Assembly: GCA_015075185.1 (NCBI GenBank)
Contig: JABTUW010000002.1
Coordinates: 1,302,001 to 1,366,000, forward strand
Direction of reading: 5' to 3'
Source of the DNA: Anaerolineales bacterium
Lineage (GTDB): Bacteria > Chloroflexota > Anaerolineae > 4572-78 > J111
Length of the DNA: 64,000 nucleotides
The first letter of the stretch is position 1; every line of letters begins with the position of its first letter. This document shows, in pieces, positions 19,286 through 27,398 of this stretch. A program made the translations under genes and the position numbers. The notes below the pieces were generated by a model. It had not been told where the DNA came from. It saw only the letters and a list, made by a program, of their open reading frames with translations, and ran no database searches.

Positions 19286-20327
19286 AGACGTGTTGCGAAA
19301 TAAGGATAAAACGATAGGCCAGGAAAAATCATGTCATTGACCAATTAAGCCGGGAGGAGGTGATAATTCCACAGGCCACAAGCGATTAACATAAATTTGT
19401 CAGCCAAAACAATCCCTTTGTTGCGATAAGGGTCGGTCAGGCAACGGAAACGCTTAACCCCAGCAATAGCGTGTTCAATACAAATGCGCAGGGCACTAAT
19501 GATCCGGTTTTCGGCCTTTTGCTGTGGGGTCAAAGGGTGATTTTTACTACTTTTGTGGGGGATCATCACCCCTAGGTGGGAAAAATCTTTGACGATGCCC
19601 AAAAAGCCCAAATCTACCCAGACACCGACATCGCCTGGAATGACCTCCCCTAAACCCGATTGCTTGAACCGAAAGTAATCTTGCCGAGCGCCTGGTTTCG
19701 TCTGGGTCAGACATAAAATGCGCTTGTGATCATCGCTCACAATGAGGTTTTTGAGGGTATGGTCTTTGTGTTTGCCCGAATAGTGTTCCTGTTGTGCTTT
19801 GGCCTGGCGAGGTCGTTGGATCGGTCGTTCCGTGCCATCAACGAAAACATCTTTGATCGCGGGAAAACGCTGGATGAATTCTTCAAGGGAACTAATACGC
19901 CGTTCAGGCAGGACGAGTTGCCAACCTAACCCAACCTCCAACACGGCTAACAAGGCTTTGACCCAGCGTTGGGTTTGCGAGCGGTCCACGTCATACAATA
20001 AACCGGCCAAATCAAAGGTCGGATAACATTTCAAGTACAACAGAATGAAGAATAACTTGTCGGTGGGGCTCTTTAAGGTATGCCGACGCCCGCCCCCGAT
20101 GGCTCGTTTCCGTTCTTTCTTGGCCTTTACCTGACCCTTCTGCAAGGCGGCGGTGAATATTGGCAGCAAGCCCTCAAACTCCGCCACCGTCATACCAGTT
20201 AGGGCTTTCATCAAGCGGTCAGAGCGTAAGGCACGATTGATATTCAGCATCGGTTTTACCTGTGGATCCCTTATTTTTCTGATTTCTGGTTGACCATACC
20301 CTTTTTTCGTTATTTCGCAACACATCT
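19286..20327 (-). mobile_element. IS5-superfamily-like insertion sequence
   Basis: A transposase gene on the minus strand is bounded by inverted repeats. The perfect 13-nt core TGTTGCGAAATAA is at 19291-19303 and its complement at 20310-20322. The match extends outward to AGAYGTGTTGCG, giving 17 of 18 matches for 19286-19303 against 20310-20327. Outside this the flanks share AAC (19283-19285 and 20328-20330); alternatively AACAGAC at 19283-19289 and 20328-20334 may be the duplicated target. The element is about 1.04 kb and its transposase frame is intact, so insertion may be recent. It lies between the convergent FG-GAP and beta-helix genes. Confidence 0.85.
19345..20250 (-). CDS. IS transposase, DDE_Tnp_4 / IS5-like
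   Basis: The 301-aa protein starts from the ATG at 20250, preceded by ACAGGTAAAACCG; an earlier in-frame ATG at 20325 lies inside the terminal repeat. It has an N-terminal helix-turn-helix-like half and a DDE nuclease half. The first Asp lies in DVFVDGTERPIQRP, the second in GDVGVWVDLGFLG and the Glu in RICIEHAIAGVKRFR, the usual pattern of the DDE_Tnp_4 endonuclease family. No frameshift or stop interrupts it. It catalyses cut-and-paste transposition of the surrounding element. Confidence 0.87.
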   Translation of the reverse strand: MLNINRALRSDRLMKALTGMTVAEFEGLLPIFTAALQKGQVKAKKERKRAIGGGRRHTLKSPTDKLFFILLYLKCYPTFDLAGLLYDVDRSQTQRWVKALLAVLEVGLGWQLVLPERRISSLEEFIQRFPAIKDVFVDGTERPIQRPRQAKAQQEHYSGKHKDHTLKNLIVSDDHKRILCLTQTKPGARQDYFRFKQSGLGEVIPGDVGVWVDLGFLGIVKDFSHLGVMIPHKSSKNHPLTPQQKAENRIISALRICIEHAIAGVKRFRCLTDPYRNKGIVLADKFMLIACGLWNYHLLPA

Positions 20328-20385
20328 AACAGACTCCGAGCTTTATACAAACTCGAAGTCTGGAGTAATTTTAAGGTGGAACTAA

Positions 20386-22257
20386 TCAAGGTACAGGCGT
20401 ATCTGTAGGGATGACAGGGGTTGGGGTATCGGTTGGTACAGGTGTAGGCGTCTCTGTAGGGAAGATGGGGGTTGGGGTATCGGTTGGTGTTGGTGTGGGA
20501 GGCAGCGGGGTTGGGGTATCGGTTGGTGTTGGTGTGGGAGGGGGAGGGGTAGCTAAAACAAACTCATAAGCGCCTAAATCAAAATTGGCTCCCTGTGGTC
20601 TTGCATTCCCTTTATAATCTGTTGTAATGCCATAGGCGCTCAGGTTTAAACCGGCGTCAATGGCCGGAGAATCGGAACGCAAGGAGTAATTGTCGCTGTC
20701 GGGATTAACAAATTTGGCTACGGCCATATCATAAATAGTTAAGTTATGGGAAACCTTGATGATTTTGATTTGCTGATTTAAGGCAATATAAGCTTTATCA
20801 CCGCCGCCGGGTTGGACAATAATGTTGTTTTGGATAAGGTTGTTGGACCCCACTTGATTTTGATAACTTATGCCAATTTCCTTGGGCCTGATGATGGTAT
20901 TGTTCAAAACATAGATACTGTTGCCAGTATTGCTGCCAGTTGTAATTTTGATACCATAGCCTATATTGGGACTATTATTTTGTCCGGCATTAATAATAAC
21001 ATTATTGTAGATTTTGTTGCCGCCATTACCCTGTACATAAATCCCAACACCACCACCATCCTTTATAAGGTTATTGTAGACATTACAGACACTGCCCTTA
21101 TTGATGATAATACCAGTTTCATCTCCCTGATGAGCAATACGACTATCCCGATATACTTCATTATGATGAATGTCACAATTTTCAACGGCTGATCCGACCT
21201 GAACTCCATCCATTCCGGTATCTTCAACGATGTTATTGTAAATCTCGACACCTTTCAGCAGTACAGCGGGGGCTGATATAACTCCATTAGCACAGGAAAC
21301 AGGGTCTCCTTGAACATACCAAGAACTGCCCAGGTAGAAGCCGGAGCTATAGGTGTTGTGAATGTAATTATGGTGAAAGATAGAGTTCAATTGGGTAAAG
21401 TTGGTTCGGCTCACCACATCATTTAAGTCGTTATTTATAGAGCCATCGCCATCATAGTCATAGTTGTTGGCTGAGCCATCGGGGCAGGTGGCACGGGTAT
21501 GAGCCAGGATGCCACTGCCATAGTCACCATTTTTTATGTTAGCAATTTCAATGTGGTCCACCTCATAATTACTGCTTTTATCAGTAATCATCATACCAGC
21601 CGAGAAATTGCCCTCAATCTTGAAGCCATAAGTAATGTTAGAGTCGCCGGTACCTGTAATATGGATAAAACGACTGTTTCTAACATAGATCCCAAAATCA
21701 GAGGCTTGATTAAAGATTACTTGTCCACCAAAGTTAATAAAAGTGATCGGCTGGTCATGAGTTCCCTTGAAGTTTTTTAACATCAATCTATTTCTTGTGC
21801 CGGCCCTGATGCAGACAGTCTCACCCGGCTTCACATTTGCATAATTAGTTCGTGCATCAGCTATGCCGACATTCCGCTCAATTACGTGATGGCAGGGTTT
21901 TGCCTTAAAAATAATGGGTAAAAAGATAAAGCCGGAAAAAGCACTATCCTGAAGGGGAGATATTGTAATGGCATTTACCTCCGGTTGATTTACTGCTTGA
22001 TTCTCCAGCAAAGGGGGTAAGCCATCAAGTATAACATGTGGTAAAAAAGTGGTATAGGTGTAAGCAGTGCTTGCCGGGGCTTCGGAAAGCCTACTTTGTC
22101 TCGCTTGTTGGGCAAAAAGAAATCTGTTTTTAGTATCAGTTTTTTGAGAATTTGAGGGACTATTGTCTGCCTCTATTGTTGTTGCTGCAATTAGCCCTAA
22201 GGTTAAAAGGATAAAGAGGGGGAGAAACGATTTTTGAAATTTGAGTCGTAATTTCAT
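20386..22257 (-). CDS. secreted right-handed parallel beta-helix protein with Thr-Pro-rich tail
   Basis: The start is placed at the ATG at 22257, preceded by AAAAAGGACAAGATC. The 623-aa protein has a basic start and hydrophobic signal segment (LPLFILLTLGLIAATTIEA), two internal [FY]LPxI-like motifs near the mature N-terminus, and a long region with repeated NN.I.N.G-type turns (about 130-530) typical of pectate-lyase-like parallel beta-helices. It ends in about 55 residues of TDTPTP repeats with no domain after them. Such folds bind or cleave polysaccharides, so it could modify the EPS. Unlike its neighbours it is on the minus strand with its own long, structured leader. Confidence 0.8.
   Translation of the reverse strand: MKLRLKFQKSFLPLFILLTLGLIAATTIEADNSPSNSQKTDTKNRFLFAQQARQSRLSEAPASTAYTYTTFLPHVILDGLPPLLENQAVNQPEVNAITISPLQDSAFSGFIFLPIIFKAKPCHHVIERNVGIADARTNYANVKPGETVCIRAGTRNRLMLKNFKGTHDQPITFINFGGQVIFNQASDFGIYVRNSRFIHITGTGDSNITYGFKIEGNFSAGMMITDKSSNYEVDHIEIANIKNGDYGSGILAHTRATCPDGSANNYDYDGDGSINNDLNDVVSRTNFTQLNSIFHHNYIHNTYSSGFYLGSSWYVQGDPVSCANGVISAPAVLLKGVEIYNNIVEDTGMDGVQVGSAVENCDIHHNEVYRDSRIAHQGDETGIIINKGSVCNVYNNLIKDGGGVGIYVQGNGGNKIYNNVIINAGQNNSPNIGYGIKITTGSNTGNSIYVLNNTIIRPKEIGISYQNQVGSNNLIQNNIIVQPGGGDKAYIALNQQIKIIKVSHNLTIYDMAVAKFVNPDSDNYSLRSDSPAIDAGLNLSAYGITTDYKGNARPQGANFDLGAYEFVLATPPPPTPTPTDTPTPLPPTPTPTDTPTPIFPTETPTPVPTDTPTPVIPTDTPVP
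20395..20553. repeat. tandem repeat encoding the Thr-Pro-rich tail
   Basis: The sequence repeats GGGGTTGGGGTATCGGTTGG-like units with GTTGGTGTGGGAGG spacers. On the minus strand it encodes the TDTPTP tail of the beta-helix protein. Such low-complexity repeats expand and contract easily, so tail length may vary between strains. Confidence 0.7.
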
Positions 22258-22279
22258 GATCTTGTCCTTTTTGCGCAAT

Positions 22280-22320
22280 AAAAAAAGCCCGCCTTTCACT
22301 CTTGAAGTGAAAAATCGGGC
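22280..22320 (-). terminator. intrinsic terminator B in the leader of the beta-helix gene
   Basis: Read on the minus strand, GCCCG-(ATT)-TTTCAC pairs with GTGAAA-(GG)-CGGGC and is followed by at least seven T residues (22286-22280). It lies only about 23 nt before the start codon at 22257, so it must act as an attenuator: transcription has to read through it to express the gene. Confidence 0.75.
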
Positions 22321-22560
22321 CTTGCTATTTACTTCAATACCTGTAACTATGAGGAGTATTTAGCTTTGCCTGCCAGGATAATATTTAGTTGGCTTTACTG
22401 CTAAACCTTATATTATTGTTTATAAGCTCAGATTATTATTTTTATGTGAACTTAAATCCTTTTGCCAAAAAAAACCGATTTACCTCCAATCAGGTGGTAA
22501 ATCGGGCCTTACTATTTGCTTCGCCCCTCTATAGAGGGGTAGAAACGGTTAGTTTTACCC
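22313..22560 (-). promoter_or_regulatory. tandem attenuator leader, candidate riboswitch pair
   Basis: Each terminator is preceded on the minus strand by a related block. Block 1 (about 22560-22505) and block 2 (about 22370-22313) share a GYAAARCTAA-like start, then a hairpin, then GAAGYAAATAGYAAGGCCCG just before the terminator stem. In block 1 the hairpin is a perfect CCCCTC/GAGGGG stem; in block 2 it is a different, weaker stem. Repeated conserved segments with variable hairpins, each feeding a terminator, are the hallmark of tandem riboswitches. No known Rfam class could be assigned by eye. A possible minus-strand promoter (TTGTCA, 17-nt spacer, TAAGGT) lies near 22610-22582. Confidence 0.5.
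22467..22505 (-). terminator. intrinsic terminator A in the leader of the beta-helix gene
   Basis: A perfect 10-bp stem (CCGATTTACC at 22475-22484 pairing with 22496-22505) is followed on the minus strand by eight T residues (22474-22467). It is the first of two terminators in tandem upstream of the gene starting at 22257. Confidence 0.8.
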
Positions 22561-22648
22561 TATAGAATTTTTAGATGGACACACCTTAACACAAAATCAG
22601 CTTTCTGACAAGACCCAATTGTAGGCCTTGAGTACTAAAGAAATCGAA

Positions 22649-22715
22649 CGTATGGTAGGTGTAGGGTAATTAAAACTAACCTTAAGTAGAGCGTTAGCGA
22701 TAAGATTGATGCAAC
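22649..22715 (+). repeat. 67-nt direct repeat, copy 1
   Basis: The sequence from CGTATGGTAG to GATGCAAC is nearly the same as 24030-24096, with roughly ten differences that are mostly transitions. It lies 48 nt upstream of the GT4 start at 22764. Shared blocks include TGTAGGGTAATT and AACTAACCTT. An in-frame TAA is conserved in both copies, arguing against a coding origin. It may be a promoter, operator or leader RNA element. Confidence 0.65.
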
Positions 22716-22763
22716 TCTTTAAGTCAACCCAGTGGGACGTGAGTCAAATGCAGGGAAAAATTT

Positions 22764-23882
22764 ATGTCAAACAAAACGATCCTTCATTTAACCGGAATGC
22801 ACAGTACTAAATATGGGGCTTTAGAGCATTATTTGGTTGAAATTGCCAGTTTATCTGCCTCTAAGGGGTATCACTCAGTGTTACAATACGAAACGTTACC
22901 TCAAAGCGCCTCATATTTACAAGACCTAAAAGATTTTAACACTGAGATCAGGGTGGTACCTACCCAGGTAAATTTATTCCAATCACTCCGCCGCGTGATC
23001 CCTTTAATTGCAGCGGTGCGGCCAGGAATTGTCCTAACCCATTTTGTTAATAAAAATATGTTGTTTGTTACACCCAAACTTGCCCGGCTGTCCGGGGCGC
23101 ACCAGCTCGTAGCGATGATCCACTTCAATTACCAGTTTAAGAATAAGTCACCCCGGCGACTGGCTTTTAATCAGTATGATCATATTCTGGCCGTCTCTGA
23201 GGCGGTCGCCCGTAATTTGGTTTATGCCGGTGTTAATCCCAAAATCGTGTCCACTCATTACCTGGGTTTGTCAGGGTTGCGTGAACCCTCGCTTCATCTT
23301 CGGACACACTATCGTCAGGAATTTGGTATCCCCCCCCAGGCCCCGGTATTGGCTTGTATCGCTTTTGATGCCCCATTCAAAGCCCTGGATATTCTGTTGA
23401 CTGCTTTTGCTAAAGTTGTTCACAACTGCCCTCAAGCTCACTTAATCCACGTGGGGGTTGATCCGGAACGCTCAACTCTCCCAGCGCAAGCGGCTAACCT
23501 TGGCCTAGCTGGTAAGGTTCATTGGGCCGGTATTAGAGATGATGGTTGGCAGGTCTTAAATGCCGCCGACATTTATGTTCAGTCTTCACGTTTTGGCGAG
23601 GGCTTGCCATTAAGCATTATGGAAGCAATGGCTTTGAAACTACCTATTATAGCCACTCAAGTGGCTGGCATTCCTGAAGCAGTAACGGATAGCGAAACAG
23701 GTTATCTGGTTGAAGCCGGCAACCCCGATCACTTGGCCGAGGCTATTCTGCGACTCCTGGCTCAACCGGATAAATCGAAACAAATGGGTGAAGCTGGTTA
23801 CCGCCGCTACTTAGAGTTGTTTCAAGCGAAAAATTCGGTTAAGAATTTGGTTGAAAACTATTTGTTACCTGCTTCAAATTGA
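22764..23882 (+). CDS. GT4 family glycosyltransferase
   Basis: The 372-aa protein has an N-terminal acceptor half and a C-terminal donor half with the complete E-x7-E motif in GEGLPLSIMEAMALKLP (about residues 285-301), followed by ATQVAGIPEAV. The ATG is preceded by CAGGGAAAAATTT. It is the first gene of the second EPS block and follows the 67-nt repeat. Donor sugar unknown. Confidence 0.86.
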   Translation: MSNKTILHLTGMHSTKYGALEHYLVEIASLSASKGYHSVLQYETLPQSASYLQDLKDFNTEIRVVPTQVNLFQSLRRVIPLIAAVRPGIVLTHFVNKNMLFVTPKLARLSGAHQLVAMIHFNYQFKNKSPRRLAFNQYDHILAVSEAVARNLVYAGVNPKIVSTHYLGLSGLREPSLHLRTHYRQEFGIPPQAPVLACIAFDAPFKALDILLTAFAKVVHNCPQAHLIHVGVDPERSTLPAQAANLGLAGKVHWAGIRDDGWQVLNAADIYVQSSRFGEGLPLSIMEAMALKLPIIATQVAGIPEAVTDSETGYLVEAGNPDHLAEAILRLLAQPDKSKQMGEAGYRRYLELFQAKNSVKNLVENYLLPASN

Positions 23883-24029
23883 ACACAGTCTAAATCAAGT
23901 TATTTTTAGGTTAACATTATTGGGATGAACAGTTGAATCATGGCCATAGAATTTATGATGAGCGGCTTGGTGCACCGTGACTTTACTTGAGCCAGCCGTC
24001 TGCCGGTCAAGGGTTCAATAGAACTGAAA

Positions 24030-24096
24030 CGTATGGTAGTTGTAGGGTAATTGGAACTAACCTTGAATATAGCCTTAGTGATGAGATTAATGCGAC
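24030..24096 (+). repeat. 67-nt direct repeat, copy 2
   Basis: This copy of the 22649-22715 element ends inside the first codons of the lipoprotein gene that follows (ATG at 24081). Similarity weakly continues some 25 nt upstream. The retention of the block in two places 1.4 kb apart suggests function or a small mobile repeat. Confidence 0.65.
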
Positions 24097-25871
24097 AACT
24101 TTTTATCATTGTAGTAACTTTAACCTTTTTGCTGACTCTCAGCGCTTGCTTGGGGAATAGAAATGATCATCTTTCTTCACCTGGTCCTCTTGCCCCTCTT
24201 GCACAGGATTCCTTAACAATGCCTACCAGAGGATCGAGTCAGCCAGAGATACGAGCCGTATGGGTACAGGCCAGGTCTGTTGGTAGCCAGAAAGAAATTG
24301 ACGCCGTCCTTAAACGCACTGAAATCGGACATTTTAATGCCCTATTTGTTAATACCTTCGTCCAGGGACAAGCTCTATATAACAGTGACCTGGTTGAAAA
24401 ATATGAAAGAGTTGAGCCGGACTTTGACCCCCTGGCCTATCTGGTAAAGGCCGCTCACCAACGCAATATTCAGGTGCATGCCTGGCTTGTGGCCGGTCCG
24501 GTTGGGGGAACAGATGGGCCGATTCTGTCACAGCATCCTGAATGGGGCATGCTAAGTTTGGATGGCGAGAAAGCAAATTGGCTCAATTATAACCGGCCGG
24601 ATGTCAGACAATTTATCGTTGATCTTGCTTTGGAGATGGTGAGAAAGTACAAAGTAGATGGCATCCATTTTGATTATACCCGTTATCCCCACCCCGGTTG
24701 GAAATGGGGCTTTGATGCCTACAGCGCTAATGCCTTTAAAGAGGCGTATAATCTTGACTTAGAGGCATTGCGCTATACCGACTTGCCGGCCTACGGCAGT
24801 TTCAGAGGTAACCCCTTGGCGGGTGTAACTACGGCTCAAGCATTAGCTGTGTTTGATGATGGGCAACCGGCTATATTGCTCAATAGTTATGGAACTGGCA
24901 AAGTAATTCTATTCAATTGGCAGGCCGATGAACGAACTGTTGCGGCCAGCAGCGAAATCCTGCGCCGTAGCCTTAATTACTTGCAAAATGAGGCAGGCAA
25001 TCTCTACATTTTACGTTCTAAAACCAATGCCGAAAAATATGGTTACGGTGATTTTGATACTGTTTTTACCTGGCTGGAGGATATCGGCGCGTCACCGGTT
25101 GAGATAAGTGAAGAGGATATTACAATACTTGAGGTAAATGATATTCTCATTATGCCCGGTGTCTATTTGATCACTGCTCAAACGGCGAGCGACCTGGCTA
25201 ATTTTGTGCAACAAGGTGGAGGGGTGATTTTTATTGATGGACCAACCCCTTCCATTAAAGATAAAAATATTCAGGCCCTCCTTGGGGTGAACGCGCAAGG
25301 GAGACACTTTGACAGAACCGGATTATTAATCCCTGTGGGGCAGCATGCCTTAATCCCTGCCGCTGAGCGCGGGTTACAATTAGAAGACTACCTGACCCGA
25401 GATGCCCATTGGAAAACTTTTCGTAAACAGGGGATTAATTTCCTGTTACAGGAGGTTTACCAGCAGGTTAAGCGAGAAGACCCGGGAGTATTGGTAACAA
25501 TTACGGTGGCGGCCAGTCAAGAGGCGTTGGCCGAAAAGTATTTTTTGGATTGGCAGTCCTGGCTTGAAGGGGAATATATAGATTTGATCATTCCGCGGCT
25601 CTATGTGGAAAAAGACAAGCCTTTAGCGCCTGTTTTGGCTGATTGGCAGTCATTGATAGATGACCCCAATGAGATGATGGTAGGGCTAAGTGTTTTCATT
25701 TCTGAAAGCAGTCGAGAAGTCAAGACATCAACTCAGATACTCGCTGAGGTTGATCTGGCCCGCGCTAGCGGTTCAAGGGGTATAATTCTTTTCGATTTCG
25801 CCGGGATCCGTGACGAAGTTTGGGAAACCCTGGGGAACAATCCTTTTTCATCAAATATCAACTCTAATTAA
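24081..25871 (+). CDS. lipoprotein with GHL10-type glycoside hydrolase domain
   Basis: The start is placed at the ATG at 24081 (ATG at 24090 is also possible); a TTG at 24051 would put non-signal residues ahead of the export sequence. The 596-aa protein has a lipoprotein signal ending LTLSAC. A GH10-like TIM barrel of the DUF187/GHL10 family follows, with RAVWVQARSVG at the first strand, VHAWLVAGPVGG in the middle and VDGIHFDYTRYP at about residues 194-205. A ThuA/glutamine amidotransferase-like segment with TGKVILFNWQADE appears inserted at about 255-440 before the barrel resumes. It probably cleaves or edits the EPS at the outer membrane face. Confidence 0.8.
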   Translation: MRLMRQLFIIVVTLTFLLTLSACLGNRNDHLSSPGPLAPLAQDSLTMPTRGSSQPEIRAVWVQARSVGSQKEIDAVLKRTEIGHFNALFVNTFVQGQALYNSDLVEKYERVEPDFDPLAYLVKAAHQRNIQVHAWLVAGPVGGTDGPILSQHPEWGMLSLDGEKANWLNYNRPDVRQFIVDLALEMVRKYKVDGIHFDYTRYPHPGWKWGFDAYSANAFKEAYNLDLEALRYTDLPAYGSFRGNPLAGVTTAQALAVFDDGQPAILLNSYGTGKVILFNWQADERTVAASSEILRRSLNYLQNEAGNLYILRSKTNAEKYGYGDFDTVFTWLEDIGASPVEISEEDITILEVNDILIMPGVYLITAQTASDLANFVQQGGGVIFIDGPTPSIKDKNIQALLGVNAQGRHFDRTGLLIPVGQHALIPAAERGLQLEDYLTRDAHWKTFRKQGINFLLQEVYQQVKREDPGVLVTITVAASQEALAEKYFLDWQSWLEGEYIDLIIPRLYVEKDKPLAPVLADWQSLIDDPNEMMVGLSVFISESSREVKTSTQILAEVDLARASGSRGIILFDFAGIRDEVWETLGNNPFSSNINSN

Positions 25872-25888
25872 AAATTTGGGAATTAAAG

Positions 25889-27175
25889 ATGAATCCGTTT
25901 GCGATAGCTGCTAAAGGCAAGGGCTTCAAAAATGCCCTGGCCCGGGCCAGGGTAATTACTGCCCGTTATGGTTTAACTTCACATAAAATGGATAATATCC
26001 TAGAACGCTTTGCTCGTTTACTCCAAACCTACAACGCCAGTGCTACCTTTCCTATCACTGCCGTAGCCTTGAGACGAAATAGCGCCACCATCCAAAAGTT
26101 GGCGCAACAGGGTATCGAATTTGCTATTCATGGTTATACTCATATTGACCACTCACGCTTAACAGCAGAGGAACAAGTAGCCCGGCTTAATCAAGCTATC
26201 GCTGCCTTTGAAACGAGTCAGGTCTCTTTCCGCGGCTTTCGGTGTCCCTATCTACGCTGGAACGAAGGAACTTTGACTGCTCTGCGTTATCATCGCTTTC
26301 TGTATGATAGTAGCCAGGGTCTAACTTGGAATGTTCTTAACGGGTACGATACGCCGGCCTATCAGCGAGTTATTAATTTCTACGGCGCTCGAGAGGCCAG
26401 TAGTTACCCTGCTTTACCCAGCTTTCAAGATGGATTGGTTCGCATTCCTTATTGTCTCCCTGATGATGAAGGACTTATAGATCGGCTGCAATTAGCCAGT
26501 ATGAAAGCCCAGAGTGAAATCTGGCTAAATATATTGGAGCAGACTTACAAGTTGGGTGAACTTTTTACCTTGGGGTTGCATCCAGAGCGCATTGACTTAT
26601 TAAAGGAACCGTTGGCAGCTACTCTGGCTCAGGCTCGCTCCCTTTCACCCGCAGTTTGGGTTGCCCGTCTGGATGAAATTGCCACCTGGTGGCTTGAGCG
26701 GACTGAAACCAAGCTGACGATTACTCCATCCACTCATCCTGACCAGTTTGAGGTAAGAGTAGATGGGGCCAAATCGGTCACTGTTTTAGCCAGAAATTTA
26801 GAAGTCGCTGGTCCAACCAGGCCTTGGTTTGATCAATATGATCAGGTTATGAGCAAAACATTTACTATCGCTGCCACCCAGCGACCGGTTATCGGGATTT
26901 CGCCTCAAAGTGCCAAGGCGCTTGTTGATTTCCTGCGACAGCAAGGTTATCTCATCGAGATAAGTAAAGACTCTCATAATTATCCTTTATATTTACATCA
27001 CCCTGAGTTTAAGCCAGAAGACGAACGCCCCCTGCTAGGTAAAATTGAAAATGGTAGTTGGCCTCTTTTACGGTTGGGACGCTGGCCCAATGGAGCACGG
27101 AGCGCCCTTTGTGTAACCGGGGATATTGATGCTCTGACTTTGTGGGATTATGGACTTCGCACTCTGAATAAATAA
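25889..27175 (+). CDS. NodB-like polysaccharide deacetylase with a non-canonical active site
   Basis: The 428-aa protein resembles carbohydrate esterase family 4. Motif 2 reads HGYTH (H81-H85) and motif 3 is FRGFRCPY (about 114-121). The usual first motif with two Asp residues (TFDD) is not seen: the N-terminus begins directly with a helix-like segment. The protein ends in a conserved-looking TGDIDALTLWDYGLR block. It starts 17 nt after the GHL10 gene. CE4 enzymes N-deacetylate amino sugars; because a metal-binding Asp appears absent, activity or mechanism here may differ. Confidence 0.72.
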   Translation: MNPFAIAAKGKGFKNALARARVITARYGLTSHKMDNILERFARLLQTYNASATFPITAVALRRNSATIQKLAQQGIEFAIHGYTHIDHSRLTAEEQVARLNQAIAAFETSQVSFRGFRCPYLRWNEGTLTALRYHRFLYDSSQGLTWNVLNGYDTPAYQRVINFYGAREASSYPALPSFQDGLVRIPYCLPDDEGLIDRLQLASMKAQSEIWLNILEQTYKLGELFTLGLHPERIDLLKEPLAATLAQARSLSPAVWVARLDEIATWWLERTETKLTITPSTHPDQFEVRVDGAKSVTVLARNLEVAGPTRPWFDQYDQVMSKTFTIAATQRPVIGISPQSAKALVDFLRQQGYLIEISKDSHNYPLYLHHPEFKPEDERPLLGKIENGSWPLLRLGRWPNGARSALCVTGDIDALTLWDYGLRTLNK

Positions 27176-27206
27176 ACGAACTAGATTCTTAACATATTCA
27201 AACTAA

Positions 27207-27233
27207 ATTCAAACCTTTTCGTGCTATAGTAAA
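27207..27233 (+). promoter_or_regulatory. extended -10 promoter, copy 1
   Basis: ATTCAAACCTTTT is followed by TGCTATAGT, an extended -10 with the hexamer TATAGT at 27225-27230. The same block recurs at 38080-38105 upstream of another transcription unit. It would start transcription near 27237, leaving a leader of about 160 nt before the FemAB-like gene. Confidence 0.55.
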
Positions 27234-27269
27234 CTCAGCAAAGGAAATTGCAGTAGATTCAATTTTTGA

Positions 27270-27309
27270 GGGTGAGGCATCCTTAGGCTGCAAAACGAAG
27301 CCCACACCC
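27270..27309 (+). promoter_or_regulatory. structured leader segment
   Basis: GGGTG (27270-27274) can pair with CACCC (27305-27309), enclosing GGCT (27286-27289) pairing with AGCC (27299-27302). The nested stems lie in the 5' leader of the FemAB-like gene. No known RNA family was recognised. Confidence 0.3.
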
Positions 27310-27398
27310 AGGAATGCTGGCTCATTAAATTGGGTCTATTAGAATTTTAGATTTTAACGAGGATTAATTTTAAAGGGACGGTTCATCGACGACACACC

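Noticed and set aside
22313..22380. Direct assignment of the leader blocks as class I cyclic di-GMP riboswitches, suggested by GGCAAAGCTA in block 2
   Set aside because: The rest of the consensus, including the tetraloop helix and the closing segment, could not be matched, and block 1 does not share it.
22631..22790. Possible helix-turn-helix coding remnant reading STKEIERMVGVG then LSRALAIRLMQLF across the 67-nt repeat
   Set aside because: An in-frame TAA occurs at the same place in both repeat copies and most differences do not keep the amino acids, so a regulatory element fits better than a decayed gene.
24000..24030. Possible tRNA T-arm (GGGTTCAATAG) before the lipoprotein gene
   Set aside because: No acceptor stem, anticodon arm or D-arm can be drawn around it.
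24051..24080. Longer start (TTG at 24051) for the GHL10-type lipoprotein
   Set aside because: It would put ten extra residues ahead of the signal peptide and has no ribosome-binding site; ATG 24081 gives a normal lipoprotein signal.
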